64,000 nucleotides of DNA. Source: Caldimonas caldifontis (GTDB lineage: Bacteria; Pseudomonadota; Gammaproteobacteria; Burkholderiales; Burkholderiaceae_C). A model generated the notes under the pieces. That model saw only the letters and a list, made by a program, of their open reading frames with translations. It had not been told where the DNA came from and searched no databases. Positions 52,501 to 61,013 of the stretch are shown here, piece by piece. Location of the stretch: positions 49,080 through 113,079 of the forward strand of contig NZ_PSNX01000013.1 in assembly GCF_002930615.1 (NCBI RefSeq), in the 5' to 3' direction. The translations under genes and the position numbers were made by a program. Position 1 is the stretch's first letter, and each line of letters starts with the position of its first letter.

Positions 52501-55500
52501 TCGCGCGACCCCTTCTCGCGCACCCAGTCGGCCCATCCTTCGCGCGGCGGCAATCCGGAGCGGCCCACGAGCACCAGACGGGCCTTCACCGACAGCGCCA
52601 GGTGTTCGGCCAGCGCCAGGCCTACGCCGCCCAGGCCGCCCGTGATCAGGTAGACGCCCCGTTCGCGCAGGCCGGTCTGGCTGGGCGTCGGGCGCTCCAG
52701 CCGCACTGGGGCGACATCCTGCAGCCAGCGTTCGCCCAGGCGCAGCGCCACCACCTCATCGGACGGCGCAGCGGCCAGTTCAGCGGCCACATCGGCTGCC
52801 AGGCGCACAGCCTGTCGCGAGCCACGGGCAGGCACCTGCACGTCCACCGCGCAGCAACGGATGTTGCGAAACTCCTGTGAGATCACGCGGCACACCGCCG
52901 CAGCCGTGGCCTTGGCCGGCACCAGGCCGGACTCGGCGCCCACGCGCTGCAGCCGGTCGGTGACCACCGCAAGCCGCATCGGATCGCTCAAGTCTTCCCG
53001 GCCGATGGCCTGCGCAAGCTGCAGCAGGCTGTAGAAGCCCAGGCGCTGCAGTTCCTCCACCGTCTTGAGGCTGCTGTCGAGCCGGCGATCGCCGGTAACC
53101 GACCACAGATGGAAGATGCGGCTGGGCAGCGCGCCGCTGGCACGCAAGGCGGCAAAGAGGCGGTCGTAATCGCCCGCTGCGTCGGGCGTGATCGTGAAGC
53201 TGCCGTCGCCCCGCTGGGCATAGGCCTTGCCCGGGCGCACGCGCGTGACGACCTGGCCGGCTTCGCGAAGCTGGCGGGCGAGTTCCTCGCCCAGGCCGGC
53301 CTCGTCCTCGAACACCAGCACCGGCCCCTCCAGGGGCACGGGCGTGGGCCGCGCCGCACGTTGCCAGACCGGCTCATAGAACCAGTTAGTCATGTCGGCA
53401 TGGCGGGCCAGACGCTCCTCCAGCGTGGGGGCAGCCTGGAGCGACAGGCCGGGGTCGATCCAGTGGCGCTGGTGATCGAAGCGATAGGTGGGCAACGGCA
53501 GGCGCAGGCGACGCTCGCCCTGGCGGAAGCGCGCCCAGTCGATGGGTGCCCCGGCGGCCCACAACCGCCCCAGGATGCCCAGCACATAGGCCTGGTCATC
53601 GACTTTCTCGTCGGGATGGCGCAGCGAGTTCAGCACCACCTGCTGCGGCTTGCGCGCGCTGTGCTGGCGGGCCAGCGACGACAGCGTGCGACCGGGGCCC
53701 ACCTCCAGCAGGATGCGGCTCTCGTCCTTCAGCAGCTCCTGCAGGCCGTCGGCAAAGCGCACGGTGTGGCGCAGGTGACGCACCCAGTACTGCGGATCGG
53801 TGGCCTCGGCCGGCGTGATCCAGGTGCCCGAGAGATTGGAGACGAAGGGCAGCGTGGGCGGCTTCATCGCCACGCGGCGGAAGAAGGCGCCGAACTCCTC
53901 GAGGATGGGCTCGAGCATGGACGAGTGCGCGGCGACGTTGATGCGCACGCGGGCGGCTTCGATCTCGTCGGCCTGCAGGGCCTGCTGCAGGGCCTCGATG
54001 GCCTGCACCGGACCGGCCACCACGGTGAGTGAAGGGCCGTTGACCGCAGCGATCGACAGCTCGGGGCCGATGCGCGCCAGCACCTCGGCCTCGGGCAGCG
54101 GCACGCTGAGCATGCCGCCTTCGGGCAGGGTCTCGAACAGGCGGCCGCGCAGCTCGACCAGCGTCAGCGCATCCTCGAGGCTGAACACACCCGCCAGGTG
54201 CGCCGCCGTGTATTCGCCCATGCTGTGGCCGATCATGGCCGCAGGCGTGAGGCCCCAGGACATCCAGAGCCTGGCCAGCGCGTACTGCGTGGTCAGCAAC
54301 AGCGGCAGGGCCAGCGAGGGCTGCTCCAGGCGGCGCGCCGCGTCCTCCTCCTGGCCGGCTGGCGGGAAGAGCAGGCCCTTGTAATCGGTTCCACCCCGCT
54401 TGGCCAGCAGCACCAGGCATTCATCGACCGCCTGGCGGTAGACCGGCTCGCTGCGGTAGAGGTCGGCCCCCATGCCGGGGTACTGCGCGCCGCCGCCGGC
54501 GAACATGAACGCCAGGCTGTGGCTGCCCGTGGACCCGGGCAGGCTGATCACGCGCTGCGGGTCCATCGCCTCCAGCGCCTGCGCGGCATCGGTCGCATCG
54601 CGCGCCACGACGATGCGGCGCAGCTTCATCGGCTCGCGCCCCACCTGCAGGGTATAGGCCACATCGGCGAGGTTGATCTGCGGGTGCTCGCGCAGATGCG
54701 CGGCCAGGGCCGCGGTGTTCGCGTCGAGCGAAGCCTGCGACTTGGCCGAGAGCATCAGCAATTGATGCTCGCGCGACGGGCCAGATGGTTTGCGTGGCGG
54801 GGCCTCCTCCAGGATGAGGTGGGCATTGGTGCCCCCCACGCCCAGCGAGCTCACCCCGGCGCGTCGCGGTACACCTGGCGGCGGCGTCCAGTCCTTGAGG
54901 GTGGCATTCACGTAGAAAGGGCTGCGCTCGAATTCGCAGGCCGGGTTGGGCTGGGCGAAATGCAGCGAGGGCGGCAGCTGCCGATGCTGCATCGCCAGGG
55001 CCACCTTGAGGAAGCTGGCCACGCCCGCGGCGGTGTCGGTGTGGCCGATGTTGGTCTTGACCGAGCCGATGCCGCAGTAGCCGGTCTTGTCGGTGCCTTC
55101 ACGGTAGGCCTGGGTCAGGGCCGCGATCTCGATGGGGTCACCCACCGGCGTGCCGGTGCCATGGGCTTCCACATAGGTGATGGTGTCGGGCGCCACATTG
55201 GCGATCGCCAGCGCCTCGGCGATGGCCTGGGCCTGCCCGTCCACGCTGGGGGCCATGTAGCCCACCTTCATCGAGCCGTCGTTGTTGACGGCCGAGCCCT
55301 TGATCACCGCATGGATGTGGTCGCCATCGGCGATGGCATCGGCCAGGCGGCGCAGCACCACCACACCCACCCCGCTGCCGAAGACCGTCCCTTTGGAGTC
55401 GGCATCGAAGGCATGACAGTGGCCGTCCGGTGAGAGGATCTCGCCTTCTTGGTAGAGATAGCCCTGGCGGTGCGGAAGCTCGATGGTCACGCCGCCGGCC

Positions 55501-56120
55501 AGTGCCATGTCGCATTCGCCGTTGAGCAGGCTCTGCACCCCCAGGTGGATGGCCACCAGCGAGGTCGAGCAGGCCGTCTGCACGTTGACGCTCGGGCCCT
55601 TGAGGTTGAGCAGGTAGGACACCCGGGTCGTCAGGAAGTCCTTGTCGTTGCCGGTGTGACGGATCAGGAAGAACCCCACCGACGAGACGAGTTGCGGGTT
55701 CGTCAGCAGGTTGTAGGGCATGTAGGCGTTGTGGCCCGAACCACCGAACACGCCGATCGATCCCTCGAACCCCGCCGGCGTGTGGCCGGCGTTCTCGAGC
55801 GCCTCCCAGGAGCACTCCAGGAAGTGCCGGTGCTGCGGGTCCATGATGGCCGCTTCGCGCGGGCTGAAGCCGAAGAAGGCGGCGTCGAACATCTCCATGT
55901 CGGGCAGCACGGCGCCCACCGGTACGTAGTTCGGGTCGCGCAGCTGGGCCGGCTTGACACCAGCGGCCAGCAACTCCTCCTCGGTGAAACGGGTCAGCGA
56001 CTCCACGCCGTCGCGCAGGTTGCGCCAGTAGTCGTCGAGGTTGCGCGCGCCGGCAAAGCGGCCCGCCATGCCCACCACGGCGATGTCGGTGTCAAAGCCG
56101 GCGGAAGACGTGTCGTTCAT
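49548..56120 (-). CDS. Type I polyketide synthase, KS-AT-KR-DH-ACP-TE
   Basis: This 2190-residue single-module PKS has KS (1-440) with nucleophile Cys184 (TACSTS), HGTGTPVGD and KTNIGHTDTA; AT (about 530-850) with Ser633 in GHSMGEYTAAH and an AAHSSMLEP specificity region (malonyl likely, low confidence); KR (about 1150-1350) with GGLGGVG and Tyr1320 (DYAAANAF); DH-like double-hotdog (about 1385-1690) with His1411 (DEHRIRGG) and Asp1579 (HPAVMD); ACP with Ser1793 (DLGGHSLLA); and TE (about 1850-2150). KR precedes DH, the reverse of the usual order. The TE elbow is GLCAGG, so Cys1944 replaces the usual serine; His2133 is present. It follows the NRPS gene by 36 bp and should extend the aminoacyl unit by two carbons, then release it. 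Confidence 0.93.
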   Translation of the reverse strand: MNDTSSAGFDTDIAVVGMAGRFAGARNLDDYWRNLRDGVESLTRFTEEELLAAGVKPAQLRDPNYVPVGAVLPDMEMFDAAFFGFSPREAAIMDPQHRHFLECSWEALENAGHTPAGFEGSIGVFGGSGHNAYMPYNLLTNPQLVSSVGFFLIRHTGNDKDFLTTRVSYLLNLKGPSVNVQTACSTSLVAIHLGVQSLLNGECDMALAGGVTIELPHRQGYLYQEGEILSPDGHCHAFDADSKGTVFGSGVGVVVLRRLADAIADGDHIHAVIKGSAVNNDGSMKVGYMAPSVDGQAQAIAEALAIANVAPDTITYVEAHGTGTPVGDPIEIAALTQAYREGTDKTGYCGIGSVKTNIGHTDTAAGVASFLKVALAMQHRQLPPSLHFAQPNPACEFERSPFYVNATLKDWTPPPGVPRRAGVSSLGVGGTNAHLILEEAPPRKPSGPSREHQLLMLSAKSQASLDANTAALAAHLREHPQINLADVAYTLQVGREPMKLRRIVVARDATDAAQALEAMDPQRVISLPGSTGSHSLAFMFAGGGAQYPGMGADLYRSEPVYRQAVDECLVLLAKRGGTDYKGLLFPPAGQEEDAARRLEQPSLALPLLLTTQYALARLWMSWGLTPAAMIGHSMGEYTAAHLAGVFSLEDALTLVELRGRLFETLPEGGMLSVPLPEAEVLARIGPELSIAAVNGPSLTVVAGPVQAIEALQQALQADEIEAARVRINVAAHSSMLEPILEEFGAFFRRVAMKPPTLPFVSNLSGTWITPAEATDPQYWVRHLRHTVRFADGLQELLKDESRILLEVGPGRTLSSLARQHSARKPQQVVLNSLRHPDEKVDDQAYVLGILGRLWAAGAPIDWARFRQGERRLRLPLPTYRFDHQRHWIDPGLSLQAAPTLEERLARHADMTNWFYEPVWQRAARPTPVPLEGPVLVFEDEAGLGEELARQLREAGQVVTRVRPGKAYAQRGDGSFTITPDAAGDYDRLFAALRASGALPSRIFHLWSVTGDRRLDSSLKTVEELQRLGFYSLLQLAQAIGREDLSDPMRLAVVTDRLQRVGAESGLVPAKATAAAVCRVISQEFRNIRCCAVDVQVPARGSRQAVRLAADVAAELAAAPSDEVVALRLGERWLQDVAPVRLERPTPSQTGLRERGVYLITGGLGGVGLALAEHLALSVKARLVLVGRSGLPPREGWADWVREKGSRDATSRRIRQVMALESRGAEVMVAQADVTDLAQMRQVVKQAVARFGALHGVLHTAGVLDDGVIQLKEPRTAAAVLAPKVQGTLALDAALGDTPLDFLVLFSSISSFAGLAGQFDYAAANAFLDAFAQERMARDGRYTVAINWSQWQEVGMAAELARQLGIGSSDAVQGEGVPVDHPLLDRCLLDADDERVYSTRFAVERHWLLDEHRIRGGQALIPGTGYLEIVRAAAAQHREARTLELRDVTFLSPFVVREGEERELRVRLRALPGGQHDFALQSPAAGGGDAGWNDHVRGEVGYVDAKPPAVQTPAAIAARCTARAQVFQGDEQPVHLLFGPRWSNLRRIDFGQGEALATLELPAAFRGDLLQFELHPAVMDLATAGAQSLIPGFDEARDFFVPASYGYIRVFAPLSAKVFSHIRYRPQDGEDVQLASYDVTVMDESGRVLVDIQEFTMMRVRDKALLDGVSGGAESGAQASAHRPRATANKVLEMGLSEGLRSAEGAEVLERVLADGRLAQVAVSPQDLHATLEKLRAPALPATATQVTEGGEVRAGWKAPRTETEQLIAQMWGEMLGVARVSASDNFFDLGGHSLLAVQVINKLKRKTGKVLPLTALLEAPTVETLAALIEPPPAEGEERATAVPVAGGGHPVQAAAAMPRTVVRIRPGGDKRAIFFVHDGKGETLLYRTLALKLDAGHPIYGLQPEMGSDGSYVHTRIVDMAAAHIEALRHVQPEGPYLLTGLCAGGVIAFEMARQLEDAGQQVIFVGIMDAADVHAEERPFRLAQNRLNRFLGTLNDPTAGSTLQRIGKAVPKMLAKTKNFALYEVQSRLEQFQNARKVRAMRDQAQSADEPVLHAGEEDHGLDFLKMYEVAHKEHQPQGLFRGGDVVLFRAMKGDGSASDEAYVDIYSDPLLGWGPRVAGQISAYDVPGGHSSMLQEPHVSVLAQAMQTSIDAAVQRHDAVQRMLGASAPHSAPARPVAEAATEAEAV

Positions 56121-56156
56121 GCGTTCAGTCCAAGGAGAAGCAGTCGATTCAGGGGC

Positions 56157-59100
56157 TCAGGCGCCCTGGTCGGTGGTGGCGGCCGTGCGCAGGCCCTGGC
56201 GGCGCTGCAGGGCCGCTCGACGGCCCTGGGCACGATCACGGCCTTGCTGGGCGGCCGCCCCGTCGGCGCCGTCCTGGCCCAGATAGGCGCTCAGGCTTTC
56301 GATCGTGGGGAAGCGGAAGATGTCGGTGATCGACAGATCGCGCCCGAGGGCCTCGCGCAGGCGGCGATGGGCCTGCACGGCCAGCAGGGAGTGCCCGCCC
56401 AGGTCGAAGAAGTTGTCACGCGTGCCCACCTGCGGCAGCTTCAGCACGTCCTTCCAGATCGCAGCAATGGATTCCTCGAGATCGCTGGTGGGCGCCACGA
56501 AGCTGGCCGCCGGCGCCGGCGCGGGGCCGCTGTCGGGTGCAGGCAGGGCCTTGCGGTCGATCTTGCCGTTGGGGGTTTGCGGCAAGGCCGGCAGCGAAAC
56601 GAAGTGCGACGGCACCATGTACTCGGGCAGGCCGGCGCGCAGATGGTCGCGCAGCTCGGCCACGGCCGGCGTCTGGCCGGAATGCGGCACATGGTAGGCG
56701 ACCAGGCGCACGTCGCCCGGGCTGTCCTCGCGCGCCACCACCACCGCCTCGCGCACCGCCGGGTGGCTCAGCAGACGGGCCTCGATCTCGCCCAGTTCGA
56801 TGCGGTAGCCCCGCACCTTGACCTGGTGATCCAGGCGCCCCAGGAATTCCACCGTGCCGTCGGGTCGCTGGCGGGCCAGGTCGCCGGTTCGGTAGACCCG
56901 CCCCCCGGCCGCCCCGCGGAAGGGATGGGGCAGGAAGCGCTCGGCCGTGAGTTCGGGCCGATGCAGGTAACCGCGCACCACGCCCTTGCCGCCAATGACC
57001 AGTTCGCCTGGCACGCCCACGGGCACGGGCTGCTGACGGCGGTCGAGGATGTAGATCTCCTGATTCACCAGCGGCCGGCCCAGCGGCACGATGCCGTCGA
57101 TGGCGTCCACCGGCTGCACGGCCGACCAGATGGTGGTCTCGGTGGGGCCGTACATGTTCATCAACACGCCGGGAATCAACGCCTTGAGGTCCCGCGCCAG
57201 CGAGGGCGGCAGAGCCTCGCCGCCCACCATCATGCGGCGCAGCTTCTTCAGGCCTGCCACGGCCTTGTCGTCGTGGGTGAGCATGCGCGCCATCGAGGGC
57301 GTGCACTGCAGGTGGGTGACGGCATGGCGCTGCATCTGCGCGGCCAGCGAATAGTCACCCGAGGCCACGCGGCGCGGCGCGGACAACTTGCGCAGCTGGT
57401 TGAGATATTCCAGATGCGACAGCACCGATTCGGAATCGACACCGAAGTCGATCAGGCAGGCGATTTCGTCCACACCGATGCCCTTGATGCGATCGACCAT
57501 CGCCAGGCAACCCTGCGGCGTGCCGAAGAGGCCGCTGGTCTCGTAGTAGCGCTGGAAGGAGTGCTCCAGCAGTGCTGTCATCTCGTCATGGCTGAGGCTT
57601 TGCAGGTCGATGTTGGCGCTGGTGTCGTCCATGCCCTCGCGGCGCTTGAAGGCCGGGAAGGACCAGGCGTATTGCTTGACGAGGTTGAGCGAGCTGCGCA
57701 GGTACTCGATCAGCGGCTGACGCACCTTCTCGCGCACGGCCGCTTCATCGGGGCCCACGAAGGTGTGCAGCATCAGCGTGACATGGCCCTCGCCCGGGTG
57801 ACCGGCATCCTTCCAGGCCTGGCGGTAGGCGGCGAGCTTGTCGGACAGCTCTTCCACCGACTGCCCCAGCAGGTGGGTCAGTACATTGGCGCCCAGCCGG
57901 CCGGCGGCGATGAAGGTCTCGGGGTTGCCCGCCGAGGTCACCCAGAACGGCAGTTCGGCCTGCACCGGGCGCGGCAGCGTGCGCACCTCGACCGGCTGGC
58001 CCGTGGTGCCGGGAAAGCTCACCGATTCGCCGCGCCAGAGCTTGCGCACCGTCTCGATGCCCTCGAGCATCACCTGCTTGTTGTTGGCAAAGTTCTCGGG
58101 CTTGAGCACGAAGTCGTTGGGTTGCCAGCCCGACGCGAAGGAGATGCCCACACGCCCCTTGGACAGGTTGTCCACCACGGACCATTCCTCGGCGATGCGC
58201 GCGGGGTGGTGCAGCGGCAGCACCACGCTGCCCGAGCGGATCTTCACCCGCTGGGTGATGGTCGCAATGGCCGCACTGGTCACCGCCGGGTTGGGATACA
58301 GACCGCCGAAGGCATGGAAGTGGCGCTCGGGCGTCCACACCGCCGCAAAGCCATGCTGGTCGGCGTACTTCGCGCCTTCCAGCAGCAGGCGGTACTTGTC
58401 GCCCACCCCTTCGGATTCATCGCTCGAGAAGTAGAACAGGCTGAAGTCCACCGCACGAGCGGCATGCGGGCCCCGGGCCGGCGAGGCGGCGCTGCGGTCT
58501 TCATCGGAGGAAATCACCACCTTGAAGCCGCGCGTGAGCGTCCAGCACAACTCCAGCACCGAGATGTCGAAACTCAGGCTGGTCACCGCCAGCCAGGTGC
58601 CGGGTTCATCCGTGCCCAGGTGGCGGTCCATGCCGGCGAAGAAGTTCACCACGTTGCGGTGCTCGACCATGACGCCCTTGGGGCGGCCGGTGGATCCCGA
58701 GGTGTAGATCACATAGGCCAGATGGTGCGGCTGGGCGCCGCCGTCGAAGGGCTCGGCCGACTCCGCTGCAGTCGAAGGCCAGTCGCTGTCCAGGCAGACC
58801 AGGCTCGCGCGATGCGGTGGCAGTTCGTCGCGCAGGCGCTCCTGGGTCAGCAGCACGGGCGCCTTGGCGTCCTCGATCATGTAGGCGATGCGATCGGGCG
58901 GGTAGGTCGGGTCCAGCGGCACATAGGCGCCGCCGGCCTTGTGGATGGCCAGCAGGCCAACCATCAGCTCCACCGACCGCTCGACGCACAACCCCACCAG
59001 CACATCCGGACCCACGCCCAGTTGGGCTAGGCGGCGCGCCAGTTGATTGGAACGGCGGTCGAGTTCGGCGTAGGTGAGCGACTGATCTTCACAGACCAAC

Positions 59101-60845
59101 GCCACCGCCTCTGGCGTGCGGGCAGCCTGCTCGGTGATCAGGTGATGGATGCAGGCGTCGTCTCGCACCGGGCACGCCGTGTCGTTCCATTCGCGCAGCA
59201 CGCGATCGCACAGGGGCTCGCCGAGCAGCGGTAGCTCACCCACCGTGCACTGAGGATGCGCCTGCGCATGGGCCAGCAGGGTTGCCAGCTGCTCGTGCAG
59301 CTCGCCCACCTGCTGATGCGTCAGCTTGCTGGCATCGAAGATCCAGCGAACCTGCCGGCCGTCCTCGGCGATCGCCAGCGTGCACTCGCTGCCCGGCAGG
59401 GCTCGGGCCTCGCCCAAGTGCGCGACCACCTCGATGGCCATCGGGAAGACACCGGGGTCGCCCGCAGTGGCCGCATGAGCACGCAGCTCGACGGAACGCC
59501 CCACCAGATCGGCCGGATAGGCGCCGCGACGACGAAGCTCGGCCACCTCGGCCAACAACGCGTCTCGCCATTGGGAGAAGGGTTGGGCAAAGTCCACCAC
59601 GGCGCGCAAGGGCACCTGGGGGGCGAACCAGGCACTTGTCTCGGGCGATCGCTGCCCCACTTGTGCATCGGCATATCCCAGGTCGAAGCTGTCACGATCG
59701 GCCAGGCGTGCCAGGTGAGCCACGGCCGCGGCGAGCACCGTCTGCACATCGGCCGCCAGCAGCTCGCCGTCGCGGTGCACGTAGGCCGGCGCCGCCGGGG
59801 TCGCGCTGCGGTCGACGTAGGGCAGTTCGACCGGATCGCGGATTTCGAGGCGGCCGCGCCAGAAGCCCTCGTGGGCACTGGCGGATGCGTCGAGCTCGCC
59901 CAGCCGCTGCGCCAATGCACCTGAGGGGGATTCGAGCCGGGCTCCCGCCACCAAGCCCAGCCGCAGCGACACATCCTTGCCCGGCATCGACCGACCCAAG
60001 GCATCGCTCAGGCGGCGCAACTGAAGGTCGAACGTGGCCGTGGCCACCACCAGGCCGTCAGTTTCCGCACCGAGCACGGTGCCCGGCGGTTGGCTGGACC
60101 GCGTGTCTAGGACGCGAGCCTCGCCCACGCACACCAGATGGCCCGCATGCACGAACTTGGCCGATCCCATGGGGTTGGCGTAGCTGCCAAAGTCCAGAGC
60201 CCGCACCAGGGTGGCGATGCGCTCAGCATCCTGATCAAAGATCAAGGCACTGGCGGCCGCCGGACGGTCCTTGCGGCGGAAGTAGCGCTGCGGCGGCGTG
60301 GTTTGCGCAATGGTCGGCAGCACCCCTGTAGCGAGATGAGGCAGCAGTTCCTCGAAGCCGGCAATTCCGGCCTCGAAGCACTTCGTGTTGAGGCTCAGCG
60401 CGGTCTCGTTGTCGTCGAGGAGGAACCGACGCTGGACAAGGATGGCACCTTGATCCACCTTTTGCGTCATCAGGTGCCAGGTGATGCCGTACTCTCGCTC
60501 ACCATTCAGCAGCGCCCACACCGGCGTGTTCAGTCCGGCGTACTCGGGCAACGGACCATCATGGAAGTTGATGGCGGCGATGCGGGCCAGTGCAAGCACT
60601 TCGGAAGGCAAGACCGACAGGTTGGTGACACTCAGGACGTAATCAAGCGGTTGCAGGTCCGTTGCAGTACACAGGAGGTTCGCATCGTCCACTACATGTA
60701 CGCCACGGTGCATCGCCCAGCGCCGGATCGCCGGGCGCGTACTGACCACGGCCATAACCGCATGTCCGGCCTGCTTCAGAGTTTCAGCACATTGGACAAG
60801 CAACGACTCGTCGCCGATCAGGACACAACGTTTGGTGTTCGACAT
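56157..60845 (-). CDS. NRPS: formyltransferase - half C - A domain split by luciferase-like monooxygenase - PCP
   Basis: This 1562-residue synthetase starts at ATG 60845. Residues 1-300 are a methionyl-tRNA-formyltransferase-like domain with Asn/His in INFHDGPLPEYAG and the downstream Asp in KVDQGAIL. Residues about 400-585 resemble only the C-terminal lobe of a condensation domain; no HHxxxDG is present. The adenylation domain begins near 590 (LTYAELDRRSNQLARR, YTSGSTGRPKG near 715, Asp760 in SFDIS). It is interrupted from about 790 to 1155 by a luciferase-like flavin monooxygenase (FYFSSDES, TPERHFHAFGG, ISFASGWQPNDF) and resumes with MMVGGEAL, MYGPTETTIW, YRTGDLARQRPDG and NGKIDRKAL. The carrier domain has Ser1486, and the tail RAQGRRAALQRRQ resembles a docking helix to the PKS. 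The insertion matches the known seco-metabolite LLM family. Confidence 0.93.
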   Translation of the reverse strand: MSNTKRCVLIGDESLLVQCAETLKQAGHAVMAVVSTRPAIRRWAMHRGVHVVDDANLLCTATDLQPLDYVLSVTNLSVLPSEVLALARIAAINFHDGPLPEYAGLNTPVWALLNGEREYGITWHLMTQKVDQGAILVQRRFLLDDNETALSLNTKCFEAGIAGFEELLPHLATGVLPTIAQTTPPQRYFRRKDRPAAASALIFDQDAERIATLVRALDFGSYANPMGSAKFVHAGHLVCVGEARVLDTRSSQPPGTVLGAETDGLVVATATFDLQLRRLSDALGRSMPGKDVSLRLGLVAGARLESPSGALAQRLGELDASASAHEGFWRGRLEIRDPVELPYVDRSATPAAPAYVHRDGELLAADVQTVLAAAVAHLARLADRDSFDLGYADAQVGQRSPETSAWFAPQVPLRAVVDFAQPFSQWRDALLAEVAELRRRGAYPADLVGRSVELRAHAATAGDPGVFPMAIEVVAHLGEARALPGSECTLAIAEDGRQVRWIFDASKLTHQQVGELHEQLATLLAHAQAHPQCTVGELPLLGEPLCDRVLREWNDTACPVRDDACIHHLITEQAARTPEAVALVCEDQSLTYAELDRRSNQLARRLAQLGVGPDVLVGLCVERSVELMVGLLAIHKAGGAYVPLDPTYPPDRIAYMIEDAKAPVLLTQERLRDELPPHRASLVCLDSDWPSTAAESAEPFDGGAQPHHLAYVIYTSGSTGRPKGVMVEHRNVVNFFAGMDRHLGTDEPGTWLAVTSLSFDISVLELCWTLTRGFKVVISSDEDRSAASPARGPHAARAVDFSLFYFSSDESEGVGDKYRLLLEGAKYADQHGFAAVWTPERHFHAFGGLYPNPAVTSAAIATITQRVKIRSGSVVLPLHHPARIAEEWSVVDNLSKGRVGISFASGWQPNDFVLKPENFANNKQVMLEGIETVRKLWRGESVSFPGTTGQPVEVRTLPRPVQAELPFWVTSAGNPETFIAAGRLGANVLTHLLGQSVEELSDKLAAYRQAWKDAGHPGEGHVTLMLHTFVGPDEAAVREKVRQPLIEYLRSSLNLVKQYAWSFPAFKRREGMDDTSANIDLQSLSHDEMTALLEHSFQRYYETSGLFGTPQGCLAMVDRIKGIGVDEIACLIDFGVDSESVLSHLEYLNQLRKLSAPRRVASGDYSLAAQMQRHAVTHLQCTPSMARMLTHDDKAVAGLKKLRRMMVGGEALPPSLARDLKALIPGVLMNMYGPTETTIWSAVQPVDAIDGIVPLGRPLVNQEIYILDRRQQPVPVGVPGELVIGGKGVVRGYLHRPELTAERFLPHPFRGAAGGRVYRTGDLARQRPDGTVEFLGRLDHQVKVRGYRIELGEIEARLLSHPAVREAVVVAREDSPGDVRLVAYHVPHSGQTPAVAELRDHLRAGLPEYMVPSHFVSLPALPQTPNGKIDRKALPAPDSGPAPAPAASFVAPTSDLEESIAAIWKDVLKLPQVGTRDNFFDLGGHSLLAVQAHRRLREALGRDLSITDIFRFPTIESLSAYLGQDGADGAAAQQGRDRAQGRRAALQRRQGLRTAATTDQGA

Positions 60846-60889
60846 GAAGACTTTCCGGGTGGGCGGGTAGACCCCAAGGGGATGAACCA

Positions 60890-60906
60890 CGCGGAGATTC
60901 TCCGCG
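60890..60906. promoter_or_regulatory. Perfect 17-bp palindrome upstream of the NRPS operon
   Basis: CGCGGAGA-T-TCTCCGCG is a perfect 8+1+8 inverted repeat, 45 bases upstream of the NRPS ATG, in the 168-bp divergent region facing the second GT61 gene. It lacks a T-tract in either direction, so operator is likelier than terminator. No regulator gene is adjacent in the window. Confidence 0.5.
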
Positions 60907-61013
60907 ACGCACGTAGGTGGAACACCCCCCCAGATAGGGGCGCAGGAATCCCGCCGTGGCGCTGAACGGGCCGCGAGAATGCCGTCACTCTTCGACGACA
61001 TCGCCCCACTGGC

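Noticed and set aside
49506..52880. Very long open frame on the plus strand opposite the PKS gene
   Set aside because: It lies antisense to clear KR, DH, ACP and TE domains, its translation is rich in Gly/His/Arg/Gln with no recognisable motif, and such frames are expected opposite high-GC coding DNA.
55449..59030. Long open frame on the plus strand opposite the NRPS and PKS starts
   Set aside because: It spans two real genes and their gap on the other strand, has no family motif, and is an artefact of codon bias.
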